Assembly (NCBI GenBank): GCA_023460715.1
Contig: JAEWPH010000010.1
Location: 1 to 6,441 of the forward strand
Direction: 5' to 3'
Length of the DNA stretch: 6,441 nucleotides
Origin: Pseudomonadota bacterium
GTDB taxonomy: Bacteria; Pseudomonadota; Gammaproteobacteria; Burkholderiales; Burkholderiaceae_C
A program made the position numbers and the translations under genes. This document shows, piece by piece, positions 5,819 through 6,441 of this stretch. Under the pieces are notes generated by a model that worked only from the letters and a program-made list of their open reading frames with translations, was not told where the DNA came from and searched no databases. How positions within the stretch are numbered: position 1 is the first letter of the stretch; the number at the start of each line of letters is the position of its first letter.

Positions 5819-6441
5819 TCAGCCGCGTGCGCGTTCGCCCACGAAGATTTCCACGCGGCGGTTGCGCGCGCGGCCGTCGCCGGTGTCGTTGGTGGCGATG
5901 GGCTCGCGGGCGCCGCGGCCTTCCACCTGGATGCGGGCACCGTTGACGCCACGGGCCGTCAGGTAGTTGCGGGTGCTGGTGGCGCGGTCCAGCGACAGTG
6001 GGTTGTTGATGGCATCGCTGCCGGTGGAGTCGGTGTGGCCGACGATGCGCACCTCGGCGTTGGGGTTGTTGCGCAGGCCTTCGGCGAAGCGGTCCAGCAC
6101 GGGCGCGAAGTTGCCCTGGATGTCCGAACGGTTGGTGGCGAACGAGATGTCGCTGGGAATGTCCAGCTTGAGCTGGTTGTCGGGCGTCTGCGTCACGACC
6201 ACGCCGGTGCCGCGCGTGACCTGCTGCATTTCCTGCTTCTGGCGCTCCAGGTTCTGCGACCAGATGTAGGTGCCCAGTGCGCCCACGCCGGCGCCAATCA
6301 GCGCGCCCGTGCCGGCATTGCCGGATAGGGAGCCGATGGCGGCGCCCGTGCCGGCGCCCAGCAGGCCACCGGAGGCGGCGCGGTCGCCGGTGCTGTAGCC
6401 ACAGGCCGAGAGGCCCAGGCTCGCCATGGCCAGGAGCAGGA
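5819..6441 (-). CDS. OmpA-family peptidoglycan-binding lipoprotein with glycine-zipper segment (start outside window)
   Basis: The frame runs from the right window edge to TGA at 5819-5821. An ATG at 6427 is in frame, but the residues before it (LLLA) continue a hydrophobic signal peptide ending in a lipobox LSAC, so the true start is probably beyond 6441. Counting from the 6427 Met, Cys9 would be lipidated, and a glycine-zipper segment (about 19-52, GAGTGAAIG and GALIGAGVGALG) precedes a short Gln/Glu-rich helix. The OmpA C-terminal domain (about 85-198) has GHTDSTG with D133 and PLSLDRA with R148, the Asp/Arg pair known to bind diaminopimelate in OmpA. It is probably an outer-membrane lipoprotein tethering the envelope to peptidoglycan, like YiaD. 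It converges on the response regulator gene and has its own terminator. The exact paralog group is not resolved. Confidence 0.92.
   Translation of the reverse strand, partial: LLLAMASLGLSACGYSTGDRAASGGLLGAGTGAAIGSLSGNAGTGALIGAGVGALGTYIWSQNLERQKQEMQQVTRGTGVVVTQTPDNQLKLDIPSDISFATNRSDIQGNFAPVLDRFAEGLRNNPNAEVRIVGHTDSTGSDAINNPLSLDRATSTRNYLTARGVNGARIQVEGRGAREPIATNDTGDGRARNRRVEIFVGERARG

Noticed and set aside
5591..6328. Plus-strand open frame of 245 codons
   Set aside because: It runs through the terminator and lies antisense to the OmpA-family gene, whose motifs are unambiguous. Its translation looks like a composition shadow.

Overview
The window is GC-rich DNA with dense, mostly co-directional genes. 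Gene order and protein style suggest a betaproteobacterium of the Burkholderiales, most likely Comamonadaceae (Acidovorax/Delftia-like). This is inferred from protein resemblance and base composition, not from a marker gene.

Layout. (1) Positions 1-1460, plus strand: the C-terminal 485 or so codons of a YhdP/AsmA-like envelope protein, cut by the left window edge. (2) 1457-2272: a complete Nit-type carbon-nitrogen hydrolase, probably deaminated-glutathione amidase, coupled to yhdP through an ATGA overlap. (3) 2273-2422: a short gap with two hairpins. (4) 2423-4516 and 4655-5293: a two-component pair, consisting of a membrane PAS sensor histidine kinase and a FixJ/LuxR-type response regulator, resembling the DctS/DctR class. 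(5) 5293-5559: a 267-bp non-coding element with 18-bp perfect terminal inverted repeats and a 3-bp TTA target duplication, folded almost entirely into paired arms. (6) 5563-5761: non-coding, hairpin-rich sequence. (7) 5762-5790: a rho-independent terminator for the minus strand. (8) 5819-6441, minus strand: an OmpA-family lipoprotein with a glycine-zipper segment, cut by the right edge just inside its signal peptide.

How it works together. yhdP and nit form a conserved housekeeping pair (envelope lipid transport and metabolite repair) with no evident mechanistic link. The kinase and regulator form a signalling unit whose target is not in the window. The regulator and the OmpA-like gene converge, and the small mobile element sits between them exactly at the regulator's stop codon, which the insertion leaves intact.

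The most noteworthy object is the 267-bp element. It looks like a non-autonomous, MITE-like insertion whose basal stem and two internal arms together predict a junction-shaped (cloverleaf-like) fold. No CRISPR array, RNA gene or transposase gene was seen.
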